This document shows positions 1-7,485 of a DNA stretch of 33,925 nucleotides, piece by piece. Every line of letters begins with the position of its first letter. Position 1 is the stretch's first letter. The notes beneath the pieces were generated by a model. It was not told the origin of the DNA. It did no database searches and saw nothing but the letters and a program-made list of their open reading frames with translations. The translations under genes and the position numbers were made by a program. The DNA is from Verrucomicrobiota bacterium. GTDB lineage: Bacteria > Verrucomicrobiota > Verrucomicrobiia > Limisphaerales > JAHEOI01. The stretch lies in assembly GCA_018610125.1 (NCBI GenBank), contig JAHEOI010000014.1:1-33925 (forward strand), given 5' to 3'.

Positions 1-141
1 GGTGTCGGCCTCATCGGCATGAAGGCGTCCGAGGCGGTCGGGCGAAATCCCGGTGCGGCCACCCAGATCCTGGTTCAGGCCATTCTGGCGATCGCCTTCG
101 CCGAAGCCATTGTGTTCTACGCTATTTTCTTGGTTGGGTAG
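1..141 (+). CDS. atpE: F1Fo ATP synthase subunit c, C-terminal fragment
   Basis: Only the last 46 codons lie in the window and the gene starts upstream of base 1. Subunit c forms the membrane rotor ring that carries protons or Na+ through Fo. The visible part shows the polar loop (around GRNP) followed by the second transmembrane helix. That helix contains the ion-binding carboxylate in the string AFAEAI, and the protein ends in FYAIFLVG. The loop RNP and the helix-2 Glu are hallmarks of the family. The gene is followed by atpF, atpH and atpA in the usual order, so identification is secure although partial. Too little of the helix-1 ligand set is visible to judge H+ versus Na+ specificity. 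Confidence 0.93.
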   Translation, partial: GVGLIGMKASEAVGRNPGAATQILVQAILAIAFAEAIVFYAIFLVG

Positions 142-229
142 GCCGCCAGGTCAGGGATCAATATTGGGGCGTGCGGCTGGCAATGCCGCCGCCCCGTTGA
201 AGTCATATTGAGCTTGAGTTAGCCCGGTT

Positions 230-781
230 ATGGAAGAGATCATCTTGTTCGCCAACATTGCTCAGAATCTATCGCAAATTGCGAGTGATACGGCGGAGCG
301 CTTTGGGATTAATTGGCCGCACTTTATTTCCCAAGTTATCAGCTTCCTGATTGTCGCGTTCTTGCTACATCGGTTTGCGTACAAGCCGATCCTGAATGTT
401 CTGGAAAAGCGTCGGCAGCGGATTGCCGAGAGCTTGGAGAACTCGGAGCGGATTAAGCAGGAGCTCGCCGAGACGGAGCGGAATAGGAAAGAGGTGCTAA
501 ATCAAGCAAACGAGCAGGCCAATAAGATGATTCAAGAGGCCCGCGACGCGGCCGCCCGTATCAAGGAGCAGGAGACCCAAAAGGCCATTACTGAAGCTCA
601 GGAAATCCGCCAGAAGGCGCAACAAGCTGCGGAGGCGGATCGGGCGCGCATGGAAGCCGAGCTCAAGCAAGAAATCGGGCGATTGGTCGTCGAGACGACG
701 GCCAAGGTCACGGGGAAGGTGCTCAATGATGAGGACCAACGAAGGCTCGCCGAGGAGGCCAATCAGCATTTGGCCGCATAG
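230..781 (+). CDS. atpF: F1Fo ATP synthase subunit b
   Basis: The 183-residue protein has the layout of the peripheral stalk b subunit. A short N-terminal segment precedes one membrane helix at about residues 33-50 (FISQVISFLIVAFLLHRFAY). A long, highly charged Glu/Lys/Arg/Ala-rich coiled coil then runs from about residue 55 to 150, and the C-terminal region is expected to contact subunit delta. The motif KPILNVLEKR just after the membrane helix is typical of the family. The start ATG has no clear Shine-Dalgarno sequence. It is chosen because it gives normal length and leaves the membrane helix near the N-terminus. The gene lies 88 bases after atpE and 56 bases before atpH, so one transcript is likely. 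Confidence 0.95.
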   Translation: MEEIILFANIAQNLSQIASDTAERFGINWPHFISQVISFLIVAFLLHRFAYKPILNVLEKRRQRIAESLENSERIKQELAETERNRKEVLNQANEQANKMIQEARDAAARIKEQETQKAITEAQEIRQKAQQAAEADRARMEAELKQEIGRLVVETTAKVTGKVLNDEDQRRLAEEANQHLAA

Positions 782-837
782 AGTTGGAGCCGCATAGAAT
801 TTAAGACCGCCAAGGGCCGATTCGGAACGCCTGAAAG

Positions 838-1233
838 ATGAGAATATCGAAACGAGCACGTCGAGAGGCCAAGGGATTGCTTCGAAGCTGCCTGGTGGAT
901 GGGGGATTGGATGAGGATCGTGTGCGGCAAGTGGTCAGGCTGATGCTTGAGCGAAAGCCGCGAGAGTATATCCAGATACTCTATCACCTCCACCGGTTGG
1001 TCAAGTTGGAGCTTTTGCGACGTACCGCCCGGGTGGAGAGTGCGGTGCCGCTGGATGAGGAACAGCAGGGCCGTTTTCGGGACGTGCTCGGCCGCTTGTA
1101 CCGGAAAGAGCTCGACATGTCGTTCGAGGAGAATAGCGCGTTGATCGGCGGAGTCCGCATTACCGTGGGACACGATGTGTATGACGGCAGCGTTAAGGCG
1201 CGTCTGGAGAGATTAAAGGGGCAATTCACGTAA
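838..1233 (+). CDS. atpH: F1Fo ATP synthase subunit delta (short form)
   Basis: At 131 residues this is shorter than the usual delta/OSCP subunit of about 175-180. The C-terminal signature is well preserved: GGVRITVGHDVYDGSVKARL at about residues 101-120, which corresponds to the family's conserved GG-(I/V)-x-(I/V) and DxS motif. The N-terminal helical bundle that binds the alpha subunits appears abbreviated and basic (RISKRARREAKG). Delta links the b stalk to the F1 head. Position between atpF and atpA supports the call. I saw no in-frame upstream extension that would restore the missing N-terminus, so the short length looks genuine rather than a wrong start. Confidence 0.85.
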   Translation: MRISKRARREAKGLLRSCLVDGGLDEDRVRQVVRLMLERKPREYIQILYHLHRLVKLELLRRTARVESAVPLDEEQQGRFRDVLGRLYRKELDMSFEENSALIGGVRITVGHDVYDGSVKARLERLKGQFT

Positions 1234-1394
1234 TGCCGATGCCACAGGGCGTTCCTGGCATCGTGAGAAATGCTTGTTCTTGAGCTTGACCGAAGGTCGC
1301 TCCCTCCCTGGGGGTTGCTCCGCGTGCGCGGGAGTTGCTTGAGACGGTGGAAAAGAAGGGTTAATTGAGCTAAGAGTAGTCGCAGGATCCGATT

Positions 1395-2930
1395 ATGAGC
1401 AATTTATTGCAGGAGATTGAGACGCAGATCGAGGGCGCGAAATCCTCGGTGGCGAAGGAGAATGTCGGGACAGTCCGTGAGATTGGTGACGGTGTGGCCA
1501 GGATCGAAGGGCTGACCGATGCCATGTACAACGAAATGCTCGATTTCGGCGACGGTGTGGTTGGGCTGGCGCTCAACTTGGAAGAAACCGAGGTCGGGGC
1601 GGTTGTGCTGGGTGATTTCACCGGTATCACCGAAGGTCAGGAAGTTCGCACCACGGGACGTCTGTTGCAGGTGCCGGTCGGCAAGGAGCTCCTTGGGCGG
1701 GTTGTCAACTCGCTGGGTGAGCCCGTCGACGACAAGGGGCCGATCGAGAATGACACCCACTATCCGGTCGAGAAGATTGCGCCGGGCATCGTGCGGCGCA
1801 AGTCGGTCAGTCAACCGGTGCAGACAGGCATCATGCCGATTGATGCCATGATCCCGATCGGTCGCGGTCAAAGGGAGCTGATCATTGGTGACCGCTCGAC
1901 CGGGAAGACCACAATCGGGGTTGACACGATTATCAGTCAGGCGCGGTTGAACCGTGCGGCCGAAGAGGCGGGCGATACCAACTACCGGCCGCTCTATTGT
2001 ATCTATGTGGCGATTGGACAGCGCCAATCCAATATTGCAGGGGTTGTCGACGTCCTCGAGAAAGCCGGAGCGATGCCGTACACCATTGTCGTGGCGACTT
2101 CGGCCTCCGACTCGGCCACCAACCAATATTTGGCCCCGTATGCCGGGTGCGCCATGGGTGAGTGGTTCATGGATAACGGGATGGATGCACTGGTCATTTA
2201 CGACGACCTCTCGAAGCATGCGACGGCGTATCGCCAAATCTCCCTGGTCTTGAAGCGGCCATCCGGGCGTGAGGCCTATCCGGGGGATGTGTTTTATCTC
2301 CACAGCCGCTTGCTGGAGCGCGCGGCCAGGCTGGACGAAAACTATGGCGGCGGCTCACTGACGGCACTGCCTCTGATCGAGACGCAGATGGGCGACGTCT
2401 CGGCGTATATTCCGACCAACGTGATCTCCATTACCGATGGCCAAATCTATTTGGAAACCGACCTCTTTTATCAAGGGGTCCGCCCTGCCATCTCGGTGGG
2501 ACTGTCGGTCTCGCGCGTCGGATCGGCCGCGCAGACCAAAGCGATGAAGCAGGTGGCGGGGCGAATCAAGCTCGACTTGGCCCAGTACCGAGAGCTGGCC
2601 GCGTTTGCTCAATTCGGGTCTGACTTGGATGCGAAGACGCAGGCGCAAATCGAGCGTGGCAAACGCGTCGTTGAGATCTTCAAGCAGCCGCAATACAATC
2701 CGCTCCCGGTCGAAATCCAAGTGGCTGTCCTTTGGGCCGCTCAAAACGGCTATTTCGATGATGTCGCCGTCGATAATATCAAGGATTGCCAGGATAAGCT
2801 CACGGACTTCTTGCAGAGTCGGAAAACAGATCTCCTAAAGAAGATCAAGACCGAACAGGTCGTCAGCGACGAGATCGCAGGGCAGCTCAAAGCCGCCGTC
2901 GAGGAATTCAAGCCGACTTACACCCAATAG
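1395..2930 (+). CDS. atpA: F1Fo ATP synthase subunit alpha
   Basis: This 511-residue protein is full length for the non-catalytic nucleotide-binding alpha subunit of F1. The Walker A loop is GDRSTGKTT (165-173; the more usual form is GDRQTGKT). Walker B lies in ALVIYDDLSKHA (265-276). The conserved KRPSGREAYPGDVFYLHSR block follows, and the alpha-specific SVSRVG stretch is at 371-376. The N-terminal beta barrel (about 25-95) and the C-terminal helical domain are present. The start ATG has a good AGGA ribosome site 8 bases upstream in the 161-base atpH-atpA gap. It is the last gene of the local atp run: atpG, atpD and atpC do not follow. Confidence 0.98.
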   Translation: MSNLLQEIETQIEGAKSSVAKENVGTVREIGDGVARIEGLTDAMYNEMLDFGDGVVGLALNLEETEVGAVVLGDFTGITEGQEVRTTGRLLQVPVGKELLGRVVNSLGEPVDDKGPIENDTHYPVEKIAPGIVRRKSVSQPVQTGIMPIDAMIPIGRGQRELIIGDRSTGKTTIGVDTIISQARLNRAAEEAGDTNYRPLYCIYVAIGQRQSNIAGVVDVLEKAGAMPYTIVVATSASDSATNQYLAPYAGCAMGEWFMDNGMDALVIYDDLSKHATAYRQISLVLKRPSGREAYPGDVFYLHSRLLERAARLDENYGGGSLTALPLIETQMGDVSAYIPTNVISITDGQIYLETDLFYQGVRPAISVGLSVSRVGSAAQTKAMKQVAGRIKLDLAQYRELAAFAQFGSDLDAKTQAQIERGKRVVEIFKQPQYNPLPVEIQVAVLWAAQNGYFDDVAVDNIKDCQDKLTDFLQSRKTDLLKKIKTEQVVSDEIAGQLKAAVEEFKPTYTQ

Positions 2931-2963
2931 CCGAGAGCGACGGGCTTGAGACGGCAATGAGCT

Positions 2964-3179
2964 GCTTGCCGGGTCGTTGCGACGGCCCGGGGGGCAAGAG
3001 CTGCGCCGTTCTTTGAGGTTTCGGTTCGGTTGAAAGCAGGCCATAAGCGGGCCACTCGACTAAAAAGACCTCCCCACCAAGTAGGCAACGGCCTTGAGGC
3101 AACGGCCTTGTGCGCGACAAAAAATGAGACGGGCGTCTCATTTTTTGTCGCGGCTGGGTTGCCGGCTTGCCGGGTCGTT
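2964..3179. repeat. Short direct repeats between atpA and purM
   Basis: Two repeat types flank the terminator hairpin. A 14-base unit beginning AGGCAACGG is present as a perfect tandem pair at 3083-3096 and 3097-3110. A 15-base unit, GCTTGCCGGGTCGTT, occurs at 2964-2978 and again at 3165-3179, on either side of the hairpin. The 5' copy also starts an imperfect GC-rich stem (about 2966-2999). No coding sequence resembling atpG was seen here. The repeats could be remnants of recombination or slippage. Their function, if any, is unknown. Confidence 0.6.
3113..3152. terminator. Bidirectional intrinsic terminator between atpA and purM
   Basis: Perfect 18-base arms at 3113-3130 and 3135-3152 enclose a four-base loop. 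The GC-rich inner stem (GAGAC/GTCTC) is flanked by a run of A on the left and a run of T on the right. Either strand therefore yields a hairpin followed by a U tract. This fits the convergent arrangement of atpA (+) and purM (-) and should insulate both. Confidence 0.85.
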
Positions 3180-3191
3180 TTCAGTGGGGCG

Positions 3192-4310
3192 TCATTCAAG
3201 AATGACTTCGCCTTGGCCGTGTCCGATCTTGCCGATCGGCCACGCCGAGTCGCCATGCCTTTGAATGCGCTTCCGGATGGAGTCGGCGGTGTGGTCGGCG
3301 ACAACCAAGACCAGGCCCACGCCCATATTGAAGACGCGGTACATCTCGCTTTCGGAGACATTCCCTTCCCGATGGAGCAATTCGAACACCGGTGGGATCG
3401 GCCAGGATCCTGTTTCGATTAGGGCGTCGCAATGGGATGGCAGGATTCTTGGGATATTATCGACGAAGCCACCGCCGGTAATATGGGCGATGCCTCGTAT
3501 GCCCCGATCTTTCGGGGACTTTGCCGGCCGATTGAAGCGATCCAAGAGCTTTTGGATGAGGCGTCCATAGCTGCGATGGACCCGGAGCAGTTCCTCGCCG
3601 ACCGATTGTCCCAGCTCCGTAACGTGATCGGTCGGTTTCATTCGCAGGGTCTCGAAAAAGACCTGTCGTGCCAGGGAGTAGCCATTGGTATGCAGACCAT
3701 TTGAAGCGACGCCGATAATTTGATCGCCCGGCTTGATCTGTTTGCCATCCAGGATGGCGGATTTCTCAACGGCGCCGACAATGGTGCCGCTGATATCGTA
3801 CTCCCCGGTTTGATAAAAACCCGGCATTTGCGCGGTTTCCCCGCCGAGCAAAGCGCAGCGGTTTTCGGCACAGCCACGCGTCATGCCGTCGACGATTTCC
3901 TCGAAGACGTGCGGCTTCAGCTCGCCGGTTGCAAGGTAATCGAGAAAGAAAAGTGGCTCCGCCCCAAGCACCGCGATGTCGTTGACACAATGGTTGACCA
4001 GGTCTTCGCCGATTGTGTCGTGTCGGTCCATCATGAACGCGAGCTTAAGCTTGGTCCCGACACCGTCCACGCTCGAGACCATTACCGGTTGACGGTATCG
4101 TTTCGTGTCGAGCTGGAAGAGGCCGCCAAAGCCGCCGACTTGGGAAAGTACACCGGCCCGGCGGGTCGAGGCGAGCTTTTCAGGGAGGCTCTTCTTGACA
4201 GCCGACCCGAGACCGATATCGACGCCGGCTTGGCTATAAGCTTGGCTTTCGGGCTTTTTTTGTGTCTTGGGAGATGGCTTGTTTGGCGTCTTTCGTTTCA
4301 CACTGCCCAC
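3192..4310 (-). CDS. purM: Phosphoribosylformylglycinamidine cyclo-ligase (AIR synthetase)
   Basis: PurM closes the imidazole ring of FGAM with ATP to give AIR in purine synthesis. The 372-residue frame shows AGVDI (28-32), the substrate/ATP-binding SSVDGVGTKLK (79-89), LLGGETAQMPG (154-164), LHTNGYS (206-212) and a C-terminal HITGGGFVDNIPR block. These are all standard family motifs. A Lys/Pro-rich extension of about 25 residues precedes the core. Two GTG starts are possible: codon 1 at 4310 and codon 4 at 4301. The second has an AGGGTGG-like ribosome site at better spacing, so the true protein may be 369 residues. The gene follows a DUF4380-like gene on the same strand by about 60 bases. 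Other pur genes are not nearby. Confidence 0.96.
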   Translation of the reverse strand: MGSVKRKTPNKPSPKTQKKPESQAYSQAGVDIGLGSAVKKSLPEKLASTRRAGVLSQVGGFGGLFQLDTKRYRQPVMVSSVDGVGTKLKLAFMMDRHDTIGEDLVNHCVNDIAVLGAEPLFFLDYLATGELKPHVFEEIVDGMTRGCAENRCALLGGETAQMPGFYQTGEYDISGTIVGAVEKSAILDGKQIKPGDQIIGVASNGLHTNGYSLARQVFFETLRMKPTDHVTELGQSVGEELLRVHRSYGRLIQKLLDRFNRPAKSPKDRGIRGIAHITGGGFVDNIPRILPSHCDALIETGSWPIPPVFELLHREGNVSESEMYRVFNMGVGLVLVVADHTADSIRKRIQRHGDSAWPIGKIGHGQGEVILE

Positions 4311-4370
4311 CCTAGATCGAGCTGCCGATATTTCCCAAGTTGAAAAGCTGCCGGCCGGCTCGAAGCCGCC

Positions 4371-5432
4371 TTATTGACTCGCTGTTTTCTCGATAAGCGG
4401 CGAAAGCGCTTCATCAATCGCGTCTTCGGTCCGGCCGACCGATTGTTGAAAGAGGAACCATCGCTCGACATGCTCGACAGAAGCCTCGGGTGGTAGGTCC
4501 ACCAAAGGTCCGAGGGTTTCCACTTCAAGCATGTCACCATTCGTATAAAATTCGGCGTTACAGCCGAAATCGGGATATTCGGCGTCCGATCGTTCCGGAT
4601 ATCGCTTAATGAAGAGGTCGTCACGCCCTTTGGGGACATAGGCGGACCAGCCGAGACTGTTCCGCACTCCGAATTTTTCGGCGTCGTTGGCTTCGGGATC
4701 GCTTTCGAGCTGGATGTAGCGGTTGCCCCAGGTCCATCTCGGATCCCCCATTTCAGTATAGCCCCAGAGAGCGATCGCTCGAACCGGTAGCAGTTGATCG
4801 CTTTTCGGCTCCTGTGGGACGATGACCCGACCCGGTCCCTGCATGACGCTGAGCGCCCAAGGGGCAACCTCGATTTCCCAAGGGTTATGGTTAATGAGAC
4901 GGTGGAGGACTTCCACACGGTTCCGGTTTGGGGCGAGCGTGATCTCGATCTCTTTTTGAACGCGAGTCGAGGACTCGGTCGGTTGTGTCAGGGTCAACGT
5001 CTTGCCATCCCATTGATGCTTGACCGGGCTGTTGTCCGGGGCGTACGTGCGAGGTCTGACCTCGGGCGCATGCCAGAAGCGATGGCCGCCATAAATCCTC
5101 CAGGAGCTGCCGCCGGTCTTTCCCAATTGCTCGGGCCATTCCTTAAAGAGGTTTTCTTCACCATTGAAGGCGAGCCGAATGATTCGCGGACCCACATCCG
5201 TCGTGGCGATGAGCTCAATCTCTCCATTTGTTAATCGGATGCAGTTGGGCCATCCTTGATAGCTGACCTCCTCCTGTTTGACTGCTTCGGCATCGGCACC
5301 AAGGGTCAGCGAAAGGCATGTGATCCAACAAAGCCAGGCAATGGGCTTGGTGGAGCGATACAGCTTGCGAGGATTGACGGGGAGCGCGTTCACGTCGGAT
5401 AAGACGCGTGCCTGGATGGTTTGTGACTTCAT
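4371..5432 (-). CDS. Secreted DUF4380-like protein
   Basis: The 353-residue product has a long basic N-region, then a hydrophobic stretch at about 32-45 and an Ala-rich possible cleavage area (GADAEA, 45-50), so it is probably exported. The mature part contains strings I associate with DUF4380-type, aldose-epimerase-like proteins: LTNGEIELIATTDVGPRI, WRIYGGHRFWHAPE and a later WALSVM. The family is predicted to have a galactose-mutarotase-like beta-sandwich; a sugar substrate is inference only. The family assignment is from memory of motifs and could be wrong. No Shine-Dalgarno sequence is evident before the ATG. It lies about 60 bases upstream of purM in the same direction and may share its transcript, which is an odd functional pairing. 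Confidence 0.6.
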   Translation of the reverse strand: MKSQTIQARVLSDVNALPVNPRKLYRSTKPIAWLCWITCLSLTLGADAEAVKQEEVSYQGWPNCIRLTNGEIELIATTDVGPRIIRLAFNGEENLFKEWPEQLGKTGGSSWRIYGGHRFWHAPEVRPRTYAPDNSPVKHQWDGKTLTLTQPTESSTRVQKEIEITLAPNRNRVEVLHRLINHNPWEIEVAPWALSVMQGPGRVIVPQEPKSDQLLPVRAIALWGYTEMGDPRWTWGNRYIQLESDPEANDAEKFGVRNSLGWSAYVPKGRDDLFIKRYPERSDAEYPDFGCNAEFYTNGDMLEVETLGPLVDLPPEASVEHVERWFLFQQSVGRTEDAIDEALSPLIEKTASQ

Positions 5433-5650
5433 GAGGAGCAGTTTGTTTGGAATGGGAGAGGCAAGTCAAGATCAGCGCTGGAGATCGGGCGCCTTCCAAA
5501 ATGGATGAAGAGCCAGAGGGGGTGACCCGAAGGAAAGAGAAAGGGATCGTTGGCAGTTTCTTGGCGTTCCTGGTTAAAATGAGTTTGAACAGAGTGGATC
5601 TGTTGTTTTCCAACGTGAGGAGTGGAAAAGAGGGGGAGGAATATTACCCC

Positions 5651-5680
5651 TTGACAATGAACGGTTCGGTAGCGTCTGCT
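5651..5680 (+). promoter_or_regulatory. Possible sigma-70-type promoter upstream of the ABC operon
   Basis: A consensus -35 hexamer TTGACA is at 5651-5656. A weak -10 candidate, TCTGCT, follows at 5675-5680 with an 18-base spacer. It lies about 50 bases before the ABC ATPase start, in the otherwise empty divergent region 5433-5729. The -35 is convincing and the -10 is poor, so the call is tentative. Confidence 0.3.
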
Positions 5681-5729
5681 ACGCAACCAGAATCTCAATC
5701 GGGAGACAGTGAGGATACGGTATTCGAAC

Positions 5730-6683
5730 ATGATCGAAATTAATAATCTTCGCAAAAGTTTCGGCCCCAAGGTGGCAGTGGATGGGGTGACGTTTAATGT
5801 TCAAAAAGGCGAGATCATGGGTTTTCTGGGACCGAACGGTGCCGGCAAATCCACGACGATGCGGATGCTTACCGGGTTCATTCCGCCGACTGACGGCAAG
5901 GCTTATGTCGGGGGTTATGACATTGACGGTGACCAGTCGATTGAGGCAAGGCGATTGATGGGATACCTGCCGGAAGCAGCGCCGCTTTATCCCGACATGA
6001 CGGTGCTGAATTTCCTCAATTTTGTTGCGGACATTCGTGATTTGCAAGGCGAGCAGAAACGTAAAGCCGTCGACCGTGTTATCGAGCTTTGCTTTCTCGA
6101 GGGGGTCCGGCATCAGTCGATCGATACGCTCTCAAAAGGTTACCGTCACCGGACTTGCTTTGCGCAATCGATCATCCACGATCCGCCGATATTGATTATG
6201 GACGAGCCGACGGACGGGCTTGATCCGAACCAGAAATTCGAGGTTCGGAGCATTATTCGCCGAATGGGTGAGAAAAAAGCCATTATCTTTTCGACTCACA
6301 TCTTGGAGGAGGTTGAGGCGGTTTGCTCTCGGGCAATGATTATCGATCGCGGCAAAATCGTGGCCAACGGGACGCCGGAAGAGCTCAAGGCGAAATCGGA
6401 GTACGCCGGGACCGTAACGCTGCGGCTGAGCGGCATCAGCGCTTCCAAAGCCTCGAAGCGTTTGGGCGACCTCGATGAGGTGCGCAAGACGACCACCCTT
6501 GAAGAGGGTGATTCCGCCGTATCGCTGCGGGTGTTTCCCAAAGAAGGAAAGAAGCGGGCTGAGCTGGCCCGGGCCCTCGTGAGCTGTGTGACCCAGGAAA
6601 ATTGGCAATTGGAAGACTTTCACACCGAAGAAGGACGCCTCGACGATGTCTTTCGGCAGTTGACTGAACCAGAGACCGCTTAA
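5730..6683 (+). CDS. ABC transporter ATP-binding protein (GldA/NatA-like)
   Basis: This is a cytoplasmic ATPase subunit of an ABC-2 type transporter (317 residues from the chosen ATG). Walker A is GPNGAGKST (34-42). The signature loop is LSKGY (134-138), a variant common in this subfamily. Walker B is ILIMDEP (154-160) and the switch His is in FSTHILE (His190). The Q-loop position reads YLPE, also typical of GldA-like members. After the nucleotide-binding domain, about 95 residues form a C-terminal regulatory-type domain. An in-frame GTG seven codons upstream (5709) is possible and has GGGAG nearby. ATG 5730 is preferred because family homology starts at MIEINNL. It is the first gene of a four-gene operon with its permease 24 bases downstream. 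Confidence 0.93.
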   Translation: MIEINNLRKSFGPKVAVDGVTFNVQKGEIMGFLGPNGAGKSTTMRMLTGFIPPTDGKAYVGGYDIDGDQSIEARRLMGYLPEAAPLYPDMTVLNFLNFVADIRDLQGEQKRKAVDRVIELCFLEGVRHQSIDTLSKGYRHRTCFAQSIIHDPPILIMDEPTDGLDPNQKFEVRSIIRRMGEKKAIIFSTHILEEVEAVCSRAMIIDRGKIVANGTPEELKAKSEYAGTVTLRLSGISASKASKRLGDLDEVRKTTTLEEGDSAVSLRVFPKEGKKRAELARALVSCVTQENWQLEDFHTEEGRLDDVFRQLTEPETA

Positions 6684-6707
6684 CCCAGAACCATTCGAGT
6701 ACGTGCT

Positions 6708-7430
6708 ATGCGACACAGTTGGATCATTGCAAAACGAGAATTGACCGCATTTTTTGCCTCGCCGGTGGCCTATGTCTTTATCGTCATATTCCTCTTGATG
6801 GCGGGCTTCTTTACCTTCAATCTCGGCAACTTCTTTGAACGGAACGAGGCCTCGCTCGACGCCTTCTTCGTTTGGCATCCATGGCTTTATCTGTTTCTGG
6901 TGCCGGCAATTGGGATGCGGCTGTGGGCCGAGGAGCGCCGTCAGAATACCATGGAATTCTTGCTGACGCTGCCGATTACGAGCTGGCAAGCGATCGTTGG
7001 GAAGTTCCTGGCTTCCTGGGCATTTCTGGCATTGGCGTTGGCCTTGACCTTTCCCATGATCTTCACCGTCGGTTATTTGGGCAATCCCGATCCGGGACCG
7101 ATCATTGGCGGCTATATCGGAAGCTTCCTCCTGGCCGGCTCTTATTTGGCGATCACTTCGATGACCTCGGCGATGACCCGAAATCAAGTGGTCAGCTTCA
7201 TTATCTCGGTGGTGATCTGCCTATTTCTGGTGCTGGCCGGCTGGCCGCCGGTGACGCAAATGCTCGGAACGTGGCTGGTCGAGATCATCTCCTCGTTCAG
7301 TGTCATGACCCACTTTGAGAATTTCCGTAAAGGGATTGTCGACTTGCAGGATATTGTGTTTTTCCTATCCGTGATGGGCTTTTTCCTATTTGCGACCAGT
7401 GTGATTATTCGTTCCCATCGCACAAATTAA
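6708..7430 (+). CDS. ABC-2 type transporter permease (GldF-like)
   Basis: The 240-residue protein is almost entirely membrane-embedded, with about six predicted transmembrane helices near residues 18-38, 58-74, 100-125, 133-155, 164-180 and 215-235. The RLWAEERRQNTMEFLLTLP stretch between helices 2 and 3 is the typical cytoplasmic coupling motif of ABC-2 permeases of the GldF/NosY type. It would dimerise and pair with the ATPase encoded just upstream. In Bacteroidetes the equivalent GldFG/A complex is needed for gliding motility; in other phyla the cargo is unknown. No good ribosome site precedes the ATG, which suggests translation coupled to the upstream gene. Confidence 0.9.
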   Translation: MRHSWIIAKRELTAFFASPVAYVFIVIFLLMAGFFTFNLGNFFERNEASLDAFFVWHPWLYLFLVPAIGMRLWAEERRQNTMEFLLTLPITSWQAIVGKFLASWAFLALALALTFPMIFTVGYLGNPDPGPIIGGYIGSFLLAGSYLAITSMTSAMTRNQVVSFIISVVICLFLVLAGWPPVTQMLGTWLVEIISSFSVMTHFENFRKGIVDLQDIVFFLSVMGFFLFATSVIIRSHRTN

Positions 7431-7485
7431 TGGGAAGGGTGAAAACGATTTGAATGAAAGCAATCAATCGAAAGGGGATTGAACG

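Noticed and set aside
1404..2303. 299-codon open frame antisense to atpA
   Set aside because: It lies wholly within the well-supported atpA gene, and its His/Arg/Asp-rich product has no family motif. It is a codon-usage shadow.
3720..4343. 207-codon open frame on the + strand over purM
   Set aside because: It is antisense to clear PurM motifs and has no recognisable domain.
6132..7187. 351-codon open frame antisense to the ABC ATPase and permease
   Set aside because: It overlaps two convincing genes with Walker and membrane motifs. The product is compositionally odd (Gln/Arg/His-rich).
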